Under the pieces are notes generated by a model. That model worked only from the letters and a program-made list of their open reading frames with translations. It ran no database searches and was not told where the DNA came from. Position numbers and translations under genes: made by a program. This document shows, piece by piece, positions 10,045 through 17,370 of a stretch of 64,000 nucleotides of DNA. Origin of the DNA: Oscillospiraceae bacterium (GTDB lineage Bacteria > Bacillota > Clostridia > UBA1381 > UBA9506); the NCBI GenBank assembly GCA_015068905.1, contig SVJQ01000001.1, positions 62,001-126,000 of the forward strand. The letters run 5' to 3'. Numbering within the stretch: the first letter of the stretch is position 1; each line of letters starts with the position of its first letter.

Positions 10045-10774
10045 TCCGGCATCCCGCATCTATGTAAACAATAAAAAGAAAGCCTGCGAGTATTGCGGCA
10101 TTGAGTCTTTTGAATATGCAATGCCTGCTGAAACAACGCATGAAGAGTTAATGGCTTTAATTGAAAAATTAAACAATGACGACAGAGTTGATGGTATTCT
10201 GTGTCAGCTTCCTATCCCCAAGCATCTGGATGAAAAAGCGGTTATTAACGCCATCCGCCCGGATAAGGATGTGGATGCCTTCCATCCTGCAAATGTGGGT
10301 AAAATTATGATTGGTGATTATGATTTCCTGCCCTGCACGCCTGCCGGTGTTATGGAATTGATTAAAGAAAGCGGCATTGATATTTCCGGTAAGGAATGTG
10401 TGGTTATCGGCCGCAGTAACATTGTGGGAAAGCCTATGGCAATGCTGCTTTTGCATGCCCATGGTACTGTTACCATCTGCCACTCCCGCACAAAGGATTT
10501 GGCTGAAACTGTCCGCCGTGCTGATGTTGTTGTGGCGGCTGTTGGTGTGCCCGAACTTATTAAGGGTGATATGATTAAAGAGGGCGCTGTGGTTATTGAC
10601 GTTGGTATGAACCGTCTGGCTGACAAAAAGCTGGTTGGCGATGTGGAATTTGAAAGCGCTGCTAAAAAAGCTTCTGCCATTACCCCGGTACCCGGCGGCG
10701 TAGGCCCCATGACCATTGCCATGCTGATGAAAAACACCGTAAAAGCAGCTTTGGTACATAGCGAGAATAAATAA
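9914..10774 (+). CDS. folD: Bifunctional methylenetetrahydrofolate dehydrogenase / cyclohydrolase
   Basis: FolD interconverts 5,10-methylene-, methenyl- and 10-formyl-tetrahydrofolate using NADP, feeding purine and formyl-Met synthesis. The 286-residue length is normal. YVNNKKKAC holds the catalytic Tyr and Lys. QLPIPKH and [11 protein letters not shown] are the two family signatures, [12 protein letters not shown] marks the dinucleotide site, and [12 protein letters not shown] closes the protein. ACAGGAGGAAAGAACA gives a strong ribosome site for the ATG, although this lies inside the ygiQ frame. Intergenic sequence with a new promoter follows, so folD is probably the last gene of its transcript. 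Confidence 0.95.
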   Translation: MNEAKILDGKAVSQRIKDELRTEVEGLKAKGINPGLAVIIVGDDPASRIYVNNKKKACEYCGIESFEYAMPAETTHEELMALIEKLNNDDRVDGILCQLPIPKHLDEKAVINAIRPDKDVDAFHPANVGKIMIGDYDFLPCTPAGVMELIKESGIDISGKECVVIGRSNIVGKPMAMLLLHAHGTVTICHSRTKDLAETVRRADVVVAAVGVPELIKGDMIKEGAVVIDVGMNRLADKKLVGDVEFESAAKKASAITPVPGGVGPMTIAMLMKNTVKAALVHSENK

Positions 10775-10795
10775 ATAAAAAAATTAAAAAAACAC

Positions 10796-10824
10796 TTGCA
10801 TTTATAAAAAAAATCTGTTATAAT
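10796..10824 (+). promoter_or_regulatory. Sigma-A-type promoter for rpmB
   Basis: A TTGCAT and a perfect TATAAT are separated by 17 bp, 113 nt upstream of rpmB, in an A-rich stretch. Confidence 0.65.
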
Positions 10825-10829
10825 ATTTT

Positions 10830-10870
10830 GTGCTGGCTTGTTTGTGCAGAATTTGCCAAAGGCTCAGCAC
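10830..10870 (+). promoter_or_regulatory. Possible structured leader hairpin of rpmB
   Basis: GTGCTG at 10830-10835 can pair with CAGCAC at 10865-10870, with extra partial pairing inside. The hairpin would sit at the very 5' end of the rpmB transcript. It could stabilise the mRNA or take part in control, but nothing shows which. I do not recognise it as a described leader motif. Confidence 0.3.
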
Positions 10871-10937
10871 ATGACAAAGTAAAAAATTTGCCGTATATTT
10901 TAATTGTTTTTTGAACATTATGGGAGGTGTACGATTA

Positions 10938-11126
10938 ATGGCAAAATGTGAAGTTTGCGGAAAAGGCCTGGTTTTTGGTATTAAGGTCAGCCATTCCCAC
11001 AGAAGAACAAACAGAACCTGGAAGCCGAACTTAAGAAAGGTTAAGGCAATGGTTAACGGAACACCGAAGACCATCAATGTTTGCTCCAGATGCCTTCGTT
11101 CCAACAAGGTAACGAGAGCTGTCTAA
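10938..11126 (+). CDS. rpmB: Ribosomal protein bL28
   Basis: This 62-residue protein of the large ribosomal subunit begins MAKCEVCGKGLVFG. It carries a CxxC near the start (CEVC) and another near the end (CSRC), so it is the zinc-binding form of L28. SHRRTNRTWKPNL is the family core. GGGAGGTG eight nt upstream fixes the start at 10938 rather than the in-frame codon at 10911. It has its own promoter and terminator and is therefore monocistronic. Confidence 0.97.
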   Translation: MAKCEVCGKGLVFGIKVSHSHRRTNRTWKPNLRKVKAMVNGTPKTINVCSRCLRSNKVTRAV

Positions 11127-11138
11127 TTAAAGATGCAT

Positions 11139-11168
11139 AAAAGGTACCGAGTTATCGGTACCTTTTTT
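11139..11168 (+). terminator. Intrinsic terminator of rpmB
   Basis: AAAAGGTACCGA and TCGGTACCTTTTTT flank a GTTA loop, 13 nt after the rpmB stop. Confidence 0.9.
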
Positions 11169-11180
11169 GTTTGCCCAAAT

Positions 11181-11395
11181 CGGGTGTAGCAAAATGCACA
11201 GATCGCGCAAAGCAAGAAAAGGGCTGTGAAAAAGAGGTATTTATAATAGAATTAAGGTAGTATTAAAAGAGGAAATTCGCGAAAGCGAATTTCTTTTTTT
11301 GTGCTTTGCGCTTTGAATAAACTTCACCTCTCGCTGTACACAAGTACAGCGTCGGGATTCAGTTTATCCAATCTGCACTATTTTGCGTCCACCCG
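11181..11395 (+). repeat. Structured intergenic repeat, copy 1 (215 bp)
   Basis: First copy of the family described in the findings; no ORF is present. The ends form an imperfect inverted repeat of about 25 bp: CGGGTG at 11181-11186 faces CACCCG at 11390-11395, and GCAAAAT faces ATTTTGC just inside. A hairpin with a GAAA loop (11272-11293) followed by seven T resembles a terminator. Downstream, TTGAATAAAC (11313-11322) pairs with GTTTATCCAA (11362-11371) and encloses GCTGTAC-ACAA-GTACAGC (11333-11350). The repeat lies between the convergent rpmB and HAD genes. It could be a small structured RNA, a decayed non-autonomous mobile element, or both. Confidence 0.75.
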
Positions 11396-11400
11396 AAAAA

Positions 11401-11615
11401 TATGTGTAGCAAAATGCACAGACCGCGCAAAGCAAGAAAAGGGCTGTGAGAAAGAGGTATTTATAATAGCATTAAGGTAGTATTAAAAAAGGAAATTCAC
11501 GAAAGCGAATTTTTTTTTTTGTGCTTTACGCTTTGAATAAACTTCACCTCTCGCTGTACACAAGTACAGCGTCGGGATTCAGTTTATCCAATCTGCACTA
11601 TTTCGCGTCCACCCG
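11401..11615 (+). repeat. Structured intergenic repeat, copy 2 (tandem)
   Basis: This is a near-identical tandem copy of the preceding unit with an exact 220-bp period (GTGTAGC at 11184, 11404 and 11624). It keeps the two-stem domain unchanged. The terminator-like hairpin has one broken pair (ATTCAC versus GCGAAT), and its outer end reads TATGTG instead of CGGGTG, so the closing stem is weakened. High identity to copy 1 suggests recent duplication. Confidence 0.75.
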
Positions 11616-11620
11616 AAAAA

Positions 11621-11656
11621 TATGTGTAGCAAAATGCACAGACCACCCTAAACAAG
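11621..11656 (+). repeat. Partial third repeat copy
   Basis: The first 24 bases repeat the start of units 1 and 2 (TATGTGTAGCAAAATGCACA and GACC). Similarity then fades into an AAACAAGAAAA stretch that runs into the terminator of the HAD gene. It marks the right-hand edge of the tandem array. Confidence 0.6.
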
Positions 11657-11698
11657 AAAACAGGCTGTAACAAAAAATATTTGTTACAGCCTGTTTTT
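11657..11698 (-). terminator. Terminator of the HAD gene
   Basis: A long stem pairs AAAACAGGCTGTAACAAA with TTTGTTACAGCCTGTTTT around an AAATA loop. It overlaps the HAD stop codon. T-rich flanks on both sides mean it may also stop plus-strand transcripts. Confidence 0.8.
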
Positions 11699-12347
11699 AT
11701 ATCAGTAAATTTTTTAAGTCTTCTACTGTTTCCGCAAGAGCGGTTGCATCTTTAAGCTCTTCTTTATTTCCGTAGCCGTAAAGGACACCAATGGTGGTAA
11801 GCCCGGCTTCTTTTCCGGCATCAATATCAAAGCATCTGTCGCCGACCATAACGGCGTTTTCGCGGTTAATATTTTTTTCTTTTAAGACATACTCAATAAC
11901 ATCTTTCTTTTCAACCCGTTCGCCGGTCAGCTCGCTGCCGCCGATAAAGTCAAAATATTCTGCCAGCTTAAAATGCTCTAAGATTTGCGTCGCATAAACC
12001 GTTGGCTTTGAGGTGGCAACAAGCAGACGCATATTGTGTGCTTTTAAGGCTTTCAGCAGTGACGGAATCCCCTCATAAACTTGATTTTCAAACAGCCCGG
12101 TTTTTGAAAAATATTCCCGATATTTTTGAAGGGCAACTTCAGCATCCTCTTCAGAAAAACCGTAAAAATTTTGAAACGAGCCTTTCAGGGGCGGACCGAT
12201 AAAGGGGGTCAGTTCCTCAAGTGTAGCAACATCTATGCCAAAATGGCCAAGGGCATAACGCACCGACTTTGTAATCCCGATCATGGGGTCGGTTAAGGTT
12301 CCGTCTAAATCAAATAATATATCCGTTTTCTTCTGCAAAATCGTCAT
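11697..12347 (-). CDS. HAD-family phosphatase, phosphoglycolate phosphatase-like
   Basis: This cytoplasmic phosphatase of about 217 residues carries FDLDGTLTDP, with the nucleophilic first Asp and the acid/base second Asp. LVATSKP supplies the motif II Ser/Thr. The lysine of EKKDVIEYVL and MVGDRCFDIDAGKEAG complete the HAD site, with a helical cap after motif I. It resembles Gph/PpaX-like enzymes, but the substrate is uncertain. The start is unclear: the ATG at 12347 is only about 1 nt after AAAGGAG, while TTG at 12338 is 10 nt away from it. In-frame codons further upstream, up to 12404, overlap the neighbour more. It overlaps the SSB-like gene end and is cotranscribed with it. Confidence 0.85.
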   Translation of the reverse strand: MTILQKKTDILFDLDGTLTDPMIGITKSVRYALGHFGIDVATLEELTPFIGPPLKGSFQNFYGFSEEDAEVALQKYREYFSKTGLFENQVYEGIPSLLKALKAHNMRLLVATSKPTVYATQILEHFKLAEYFDFIGGSELTGERVEKKDVIEYVLKEKNINRENAVMVGDRCFDIDAGKEAGLTTIGVLYGYGNKEELKDATALAETVEDLKNLLI

Positions 12348-12984
12348 TCTCCTTTGTGCGGCTTGTGTCATCACCGATCTCAAGTCGGTTAACAGACACT
12401 TCATAAGCGGTTTTGGTAACGCTTTCTGTTTCGCTGATCTTCTTCTGATATTCCCTTGATTGCATTCTGCCCCAGATTTTTATGTTTTGCCCCACGTCTA
12501 AATGCTTGACAAAACGGGCATTTCTGCCCCAGGCAATGCAGGGTATGTAATCAGACTTATTAAACGCCCGATTGACAGCCAGCAAAATGTCAGCAATTTC
12601 TCTGCCGAAGGGCGTCACCCGATATACAATGGGCTTGCAGATATAGCCGTTTAGATAAATTTCGTTAACGGGGGTATCAGTTTCATCTGCAATTTTTATG
12701 TCCTTTGCAAACAATGTCAGCACCAGTTTGTTGCCCACACCTGTATAATTATTATACGAGCGGAACTGACCGGTAATGGCAAGATGCATGCCCAGGTCAA
12801 TGCTGATATCTGTAAGCATTTTATCTGAAACGGTTACGCAAATTAGGTCGCTGTTCTGACTTAAGCGGTCAGACTGAAGCATAAAGCGATAAAACCGTTC
12901 TCCGTACACATCGTGGCTATAAGACAGATAGCTGCAGACAACGCCTACAACATAGGCCTCGTTATCTTCTATGCAGTTTAACAT
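12310..12984 (-). CDS. SSB-like protein with two OB-fold domains
   Basis: This 224-residue protein has two OB-fold-like halves. The second (from about residue 105) is clearly SSB-like: YLNGYICKP, TPFGREIADILLAVNR, SDYIPCIAWGRNARF and IWGRMQSREYQK. The first half (residues 10-98) is a weaker copy with AITGQFRSYNN. It lacks the acidic C-terminal tip (DDDxPF type) that recruits repair enzymes, which the canonical SSB in this window keeps. It probably binds single-stranded DNA or acts as an accessory or primosomal protein; this is inferred from the fold. AAAGGAG precedes the ATG. Its 3' end overlaps the HAD gene. Confidence 0.8.
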   Translation of the reverse strand: MLNCIEDNEAYVVGVVCSYLSYSHDVYGERFYRFMLQSDRLSQNSDLICVTVSDKMLTDISIDLGMHLAITGQFRSYNNYTGVGNKLVLTLFAKDIKIADETDTPVNEIYLNGYICKPIVYRVTPFGREIADILLAVNRAFNKSDYIPCIAWGRNARFVKHLDVGQNIKIWGRMQSREYQKKISETESVTKTAYEVSVNRLEIGDDTSRTKENDDFAEENGYII

Positions 12985-13007
12985 ACCGTATGTCTCCTTT
13001 CGTAGTA

Positions 13008-13034
13008 GAAAAAAGAGGGGAGCGCCCTCTTTTT
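13008..13034 (-). terminator. Probable terminator of murC
   Basis: AAAAGAGGG and CCCTCTTTT surround a GAGCG loop about 70 nt past the murC stop, with a U-run when read on the minus strand. Confidence 0.65.
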
Positions 13035-13101
13035 AAATAGGATATACGGTATATTGTATTATTAGTTTTTTTGATTTATGCTCAATTTTTAAGGTGTATC
13101 A

Positions 13102-14496
13102 TTAAATATTTTCTGCTACAAGATTTTCTGCAATCTTATTCACATCACCGGCACCTAAGGTAATAATAAAATCACCCGGTTTTGCCCACTGTTTTAAAAC
13201 TTCCTCAGCTTTTGCAAAGCTTTCAGCATATTGCGCGTTATGGGACTGCTTTTCAATTTCGTCTGCTAAAGTTTTAGAGTGAATGAGCCCGGTGTCCTTT
13301 TCTCTGGCGGCGTAAATATCTACCACCACAACGCCGTCAGCCTCTTTAAAGCTTTTAGAAAATTCATCCTTCAGCTTAAAAGCACGGGTGTAGGTATGGG
13401 GCTGGAACACGCACCAAACCTTGCTGCTAGTGGCGTTTTTAGCGGTTTTTAAGGTAGTCATAATCTCTGTGGGGTGATGAGCGTAGTCATCAATTACACG
13501 GGCACCGTTGTAGAGGCCCTTTTGTTCAAAACGGCGCTTGGTGCCACCAAAGGTGTCAAAGCCTTTTTGCATATCGCAAGGCTTCACCTGCAAAAGGTCA
13601 GCCGCCGCAATAACAGCCAAAGCGTTTTTCACGTTGTGAGGGCCGGGAACAGACAGGGTAGCCGTCATATAAAAAGCACCGTTTTTAAGCACCGTAAAGG
13701 TGGCACAACCTTTTTCGTTATAGGTCACGCCCTCTGCGAAAAAGTCTGCTGTTTTGTCCTCAGTTGAAAAAGTGACAACCTTTCTGTTTACGCCTTTTAC
13801 AGCTGCTAACGCATTTTTATCGTCTGCGTTAACAACCAGCGCCCCGTCTTCCGGCGTTTTTTCTGCAAAGGCGTGGAAACAGTCGATAATGTCGTTAATA
13901 TCCTTAAAATAATCCAAATGGTCTTCTTCTACATTTAAAATCAAACTGATTTTCGGGAAAAATTTTAAAAAGCTGCCGCAATATTCACAAGCCTCAGTCA
14001 CCAGATACTCTTGGGCACCAAGCCGCATGTTGCTGGCAATGGAGGGGAGAATGCCGCCCACTAAAATGGTGGGGTCAAGCTCAGCTGCGAGCAGCACCTG
14101 AGAGAGCATAGAGGTGGTTGTGGTTTTGCCGTGGGTACCGCTGACGGCAATGGGGGTGTCATACCGCTTCATGATGGCACCTAATAAAACGGCACGTTCC
14201 ACAACGGGAACGCCGAGAGTTTTAGCATACATCAGCTCAGGGTTATCCTGAGAAATTGCCGCGGTATAAACCACTGCGGAAGGGTCTTTGACGTTTTCAG
14301 GACTGTGACCCACAGAAACTGCAATCCCCCGACGGATTAAGCTCTGCACGGCAGAACTGTCTTTAAAATCCGAGCCGGTGACGGTGAATCCGTCTGCCTG
14401 TAAAATCACAGCAAGGGCGCTCATGCTGATGCCCCCGATGCCAATCATATGAATGGGTTTTTGTTTATCTAATGTTTCCAGATTAAAATATTCCAT
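13102..14496 (-). CDS. murC: UDP-N-acetylmuramate--L-alanine ligase
   Basis: MurC adds L-alanine to UDP-MurNAc at the expense of ATP, the first peptide step of peptidoglycan synthesis in the cytoplasm. The 464-residue length is normal. MIGIGGISMSALA at the N-terminus binds UDP, GTHGKTTTTSM near residue 120 is the ATP P-loop, NVEEDHLDYF is the central-domain signature, and DYAHHPTEI marks the C-terminal ligase domain. No other mur/ddl/fts genes flank it, so it lies outside a dcw cluster here. GGGAGC precedes the ATG. It is divergent from spoVG. Confidence 0.96.
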   Translation of the reverse strand: MEYFNLETLDKQKPIHMIGIGGISMSALAVILQADGFTVTGSDFKDSSAVQSLIRRGIAVSVGHSPENVKDPSAVVYTAAISQDNPELMYAKTLGVPVVERAVLLGAIMKRYDTPIAVSGTHGKTTTTSMLSQVLLAAELDPTILVGGILPSIASNMRLGAQEYLVTEACEYCGSFLKFFPKISLILNVEEDHLDYFKDINDIIDCFHAFAEKTPEDGALVVNADDKNALAAVKGVNRKVVTFSTEDKTADFFAEGVTYNEKGCATFTVLKNGAFYMTATLSVPGPHNVKNALAVIAAADLLQVKPCDMQKGFDTFGGTKRRFEQKGLYNGARVIDDYAHHPTEIMTTLKTAKNATSSKVWCVFQPHTYTRAFKLKDEFSKSFKEADGVVVVDIYAAREKDTGLIHSKTLADEIEKQSHNAQYAESFAKAEEVLKQWAKPGDFIITLGAGDVNKIAENLVAENI

Positions 14497-14650
14497 TTCA
14501 AAAGCTCCCTATCAAAAATGCTTCCTATATACTTATATAATTTATTATATTACATCTTGCGAAAAAATAAAAGCACTTTTTTTGAAATTATGTATATTTC
14601 TGCGCCGGTAGCGAAAAATAAGGTTACATTTATGACAAAGGAGCAGACAA

Positions 14651-14932
14651 ATGCAGATAACAGATATCAGAATCAGAAAAATAAATTTAGATTCCAAAAT
14701 GAAAGCGGTGGTTTCCGTCACCTTTGATAATTCTCTGGTGATTCACGACATTAAGGTGATTGAGGGGACAGATAAGCTGTTTATCGCCATGCCCAGCCGC
14801 AAAACACCTGAGGGCGAGTTTAAGGATATTGCACACCCCATCAATATGGATATGCGCGACACTTTAGAAAAAAATATTCTGGAAAAATATCAGTCCGCGT
14901 TAGTTGCAGAGTCAGAAGACCTTCCGTCCTGA
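14651..14932 (+). CDS. spoVG: Septation/sporulation regulator SpoVG
   Basis: SpoVG is a small nucleic-acid-binding regulator that affects septation and sporulation and binds RNA in several Gram-positives. The 93-residue protein begins [11 protein letters not shown] and has the family core [35 protein letters not shown] gives the ATG good spacing. The 154-bp region between murC and spoVG is AT-rich. I could not find a convincing sigma-A or sigma-H promoter there. spoVAF starts 28 nt after the stop, so the two probably share a transcript. Confidence 0.95.
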   Translation: MQITDIRIRKINLDSKMKAVVSVTFDNSLVIHDIKVIEGTDKLFIAMPSRKTPEGEFKDIAHPINMDMRDTLEKNILEKYQSALVAESEDLPS

Positions 14933-14960
14933 CACAGCCTGCTAAAAGCGAGGTGCTACT

Positions 14961-16370
14961 ATGATTTTGAAAAAAAGCCTGCAAGAGAACATGGCCATTT
15001 TAGATGGCATTCTGCCGGTTGGCAAAAGTCAGGACCTTTTGGTCAGAAATTTTAACTTAGGCGGGCGGTGCGCCCGGGTTTATTATTTAGACGGTTTTTT
15101 AAACGATGTGGTTATGGAGCGCATGGTCAGCCGGATGTTTCAAATCACGCCGGAGCAGATTGAAAAGACAAAAGACCTGCGGGATTTTGTAGAAAAATTC
15201 ATCACCTATACCGAGGTGGATATTTACACCAAAACAGACGATGTTATTTTGCAGATTCTCTCCGGTAAAAGTGTCTTTTTAGTAGATGGCTTAGAGGGTG
15301 CTCTGGCTGTAGACCTTCGTGAATATCCGGCACGCAGTGTGGATGAGCCGGAGAAAGAACGGGTGATGCGTGGCTCTCGGGATGGATTTGTGGAAACCAT
15401 CATCTGGAATGCGGCTCTCATCCGCCGTCGCATTCGTGACCCGAAGCTGGTGGTAGAGATTATCCACGTTGGCAAACGGTCACAAACGGATGTTGCCATT
15501 GTGTATATCGAAGATTTGGTGAAACAGGATGAGCTTTCCATTGTCCGCAGCAAGCTTGGTGGTATTCAGGTTGATTCTCTGACTATGAATATGGAGAGCC
15601 TGACAGAGTGTATGGTCAAAAAACGGTGGTATAATCCCTTTCCTAAGGTTAGGTACACCGAAAGACCGGATTCTGCAGCTGCGGCTATTTTAGAGGGTGA
15701 TGTGGTGGTTTTGGTGGATAACGCTCCCCAGGCAATGATTATGCCAACTACACTTTTTAGCTTTATGGAAGAGCCCAATGACTATTACTATCCGCCACTG
15801 GTGGGGAGTTATATCCGCTTTGTGCGGACAGCTGTGTTTTTTGTAACCTTGGTGCTGTCGCCCCTTTGGTATCTGGCGGTGGAATATCTTGATAAGCTGC
15901 CGCCTGCACTTGCATTTTTAAATGTTTCTGAGCCGGCAAAGGTGCCGATTATCATTCAGCTGTTACTCTTAGAGGGTGCCATTGATGTGCTAAGGCTTGC
16001 CTCGGTAAACACGCCCAATATGCTAGGAAACTCACTGAGTATTATCGGGGCACTCCTGTTGGGTGAATTTGCGGTGAAATCCGGCTGGCTTGTACCGGAT
16101 ACCATCTTATATATGTCCTTTATTGCCATTGCAAGCTTTACCCAGCCCAATATTGAACTGGGGTATGCCTTTAAGTTTATGCGGGTGATGATTTTGCTTC
16201 TCACCTTTTTCTTTAAAATATGGGGTTTCGCCCTTGGTCTGTTATTGGTACTGTTTTTTGTGGCAACCAACAAAACCGTTACCGGTAAAGGGTATTTATA
16301 TCCCTTGATTCCGTTTAACTGGCAGGCGTTAAAGGCGCATCTTTATCGGCGCAAGCTTAGAGTAAAATAA
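14961..16370 (+). CDS. GerA-family spore germination protein, SpoVAF-like
   Basis: This 469-residue membrane protein belongs to the GerA germinant receptor A-subunit family. The soluble N-terminal half carries the conserved block RGSRDGFVETIIWNAALIRR near residues 134-153. The C-terminal half has about five hydrophobic segments (from about residue 285) and ends in a basic tail. The MRGSRDGF and RRRIRDP wording matches SpoVAF better than classic GerAA. SpoVAF-type proteins act in the inner spore membrane during germination. No spoVA genes or gerB/gerC partners are adjacent. GAGGTG precedes the ATG. Confidence 0.85.
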   Translation: MILKKSLQENMAILDGILPVGKSQDLLVRNFNLGGRCARVYYLDGFLNDVVMERMVSRMFQITPEQIEKTKDLRDFVEKFITYTEVDIYTKTDDVILQILSGKSVFLVDGLEGALAVDLREYPARSVDEPEKERVMRGSRDGFVETIIWNAALIRRRIRDPKLVVEIIHVGKRSQTDVAIVYIEDLVKQDELSIVRSKLGGIQVDSLTMNMESLTECMVKKRWYNPFPKVRYTERPDSAAAAILEGDVVVLVDNAPQAMIMPTTLFSFMEEPNDYYYPPLVGSYIRFVRTAVFFVTLVLSPLWYLAVEYLDKLPPALAFLNVSEPAKVPIIIQLLLLEGAIDVLRLASVNTPNMLGNSLSIIGALLLGEFAVKSGWLVPDTILYMSFIAIASFTQPNIELGYAFKFMRVMILLLTFFFKIWGFALGLLLVLFFVATNKTVTGKGYLYPLIPFNWQALKAHLYRRKLRVK

Positions 16371-16374
16371 AAAA

Positions 16375-16593
16375 GGGGATGTAAAAAAAGTCCAGAACGC
16401 AAAAAAGAAATGAAACGTATATTATAAGACAGAAAAGCAGAAGCTATTATGTAACAATAAAAGAAAAAACTCAAAAATTTGAGTTTTTAAAAAATTTATT
16501 CTTTTTTGCTATGAACAAACTTCGCCTCTCGCCGTACCAATGTACGACTTTGGGACTCAGTTTGTCCATTCTGAAGCATTTTTTTCTATCCCC
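16375..16593 (+). repeat. Structured intergenic repeat, diverged copy 3 (219 bp)
   Basis: This element shares the architecture of the pair at 11181-11615 although much of the primary sequence has diverged. The ends pair as GGGGAT (16375-16380) with ATCCCC (16588-16593), with further imperfect pairing inside. A hairpin AAAAACTCA/TGAGTTTTT occupies 16465-16488. ATGAACAAAC (16511-16520) pairs with GTTTGTCCAT (16560-16569) and encloses CGTAC-CAAT-GTACG (16533-16546). The unpaired flanks TTCGCCTCTC and GGGACTCA are almost the same as in the other copies. It starts 5 nt after the spoVAF stop and ends just before that gene's terminator. Confidence 0.7.
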
Positions 16594-16595
16594 TC

Positions 16596-16637
16596 AAAAA
16601 AGGCGATGTAAAAATATATTTTTACATCGCCTTTTTT
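16596..16637. terminator. Bidirectional terminator between spoVAF and the zinc-ribbon gene
   Basis: A perfect stem pairs AAAAAAGGCGATGTAAAAA with its complement around TATA, with A- and T-runs on either side. It serves the convergent transcripts. Confidence 0.9.
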
Positions 16638-17247
16638 ATTTCTTTCGTTTTAAAATCAGTTGTTTTAAATGAGAAAAATCACTGTTTCGAATCACATCGG
16701 CAGATAAGGAAACGGTCGCACCGCAAAGGCAACATTCAAGAATCAAATCATCTTCGCGAACTTCAACATCAATCATATTAGAACCACATTCACAGTACAG
16801 ACTTTCATTATCAGAAAGCTCCTGAATTTTGTCCAGTGCCTTAAGCATGGTCACGCCGTTTTTGCCGGTATGCTCTAAGCCGCAGGCGGCAATAACCTCT
16901 TCAATATACTGTTCGTTACGGATAACGGCTTTTTGTACAGCATCATTTTTGCCGATGAACACAAGGCCGACTGCAACGTTGGGGCAGGCAAATTCTGTAC
17001 AATCTTTTTTAGCCAATGACTGAAAGGGGAGAGAGAACTTATGGGTCTCATCACAAACCAAACAGTCAACTGAAACGATAAAGTTATTTTTATTTTCCGG
17101 AATGATAGCCAGATTTGACTGACCGCAGGAGCATTCTATACAAACGCCTTTTTCGCCGGAAAGCTCAAACATAGAAAAGCTGCCGAAAGCAATCTCCCCA
17201 CAGCTGGGGCAACGGTAGGCAGCCGTTCTGTCAAAGTTGATAATCAT
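16636..17247 (-). CDS. Hypothetical protein with several zinc-ribbon cysteine pairs
   Basis: I do not recognise a named family for this 203-residue protein. Paired cysteines occur as CPSCG near residue 13, CIECSCG near 37, CLVC near 62, YCECG near 152 and CCLCG near 172. They look like two or three treble-clef or ribbon zinc sites, one at each end and one central. Between them lies an alpha/beta part (VGLVFIGKNDAVQKAV). There is no signal peptide or membrane segment, so it is cytoplasmic and possibly nucleic-acid or protein binding. AGGAAATAAC precedes the ATG. It appears to be a single-gene unit convergent with spoVAF. Confidence 0.75.
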   Translation of the reverse strand: MIINFDRTAAYRCPSCGEIAFGSFSMFELSGEKGVCIECSCGQSNLAIIPENKNNFIVSVDCLVCDETHKFSLPFQSLAKKDCTEFACPNVAVGLVFIGKNDAVQKAVIRNEQYIEEVIAACGLEHTGKNGVTMLKALDKIQELSDNESLYCECGSNMIDVEVREDDLILECCLCGATVSLSADVIRNSDFSHLKQLILKRKK

Positions 17248-17324
17248 GTTATTTCCTCACTCATCTATTCTAATCCACTACTAATCATACTACAAATCAA
17301 GGGAAAAGTAAAGAGTTATTATAC

Positions 17325-17359
17325 AAAAAAAGAGCCGTGGCTTATGCCATGGCTCTTTT
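17325..17359 (-). terminator. Terminator of secDF
   Basis: AAAAGAGCCGTGGC and GCCATGGCTCTTTT enclose a TTAT loop 12 nt after the secF stop, with a U-run on the minus strand. Confidence 0.88.
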
Positions 17360-17370
17360 GCAGTTTATAC

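Noticed and set aside
10169-10759. 196-residue frame opposite folD
   Set aside because: It is His/Asn-rich as expected of an antisense reading, and folD is unambiguous.
10802-11107. Antisense reading frame over rpmB
   Set aside because: It lies opposite a certain ribosomal protein gene and has no credible ribosome site or domain.
11184-11640. Tandem repeats as a CRISPR array
   Set aside because: The unit is 220 bp with no short repeat-spacer alternation, and there are no cas genes.
11170-11640. Coding transposon in the repeat region
   Set aside because: No frame of useful length or transposase motif is present in any copy.
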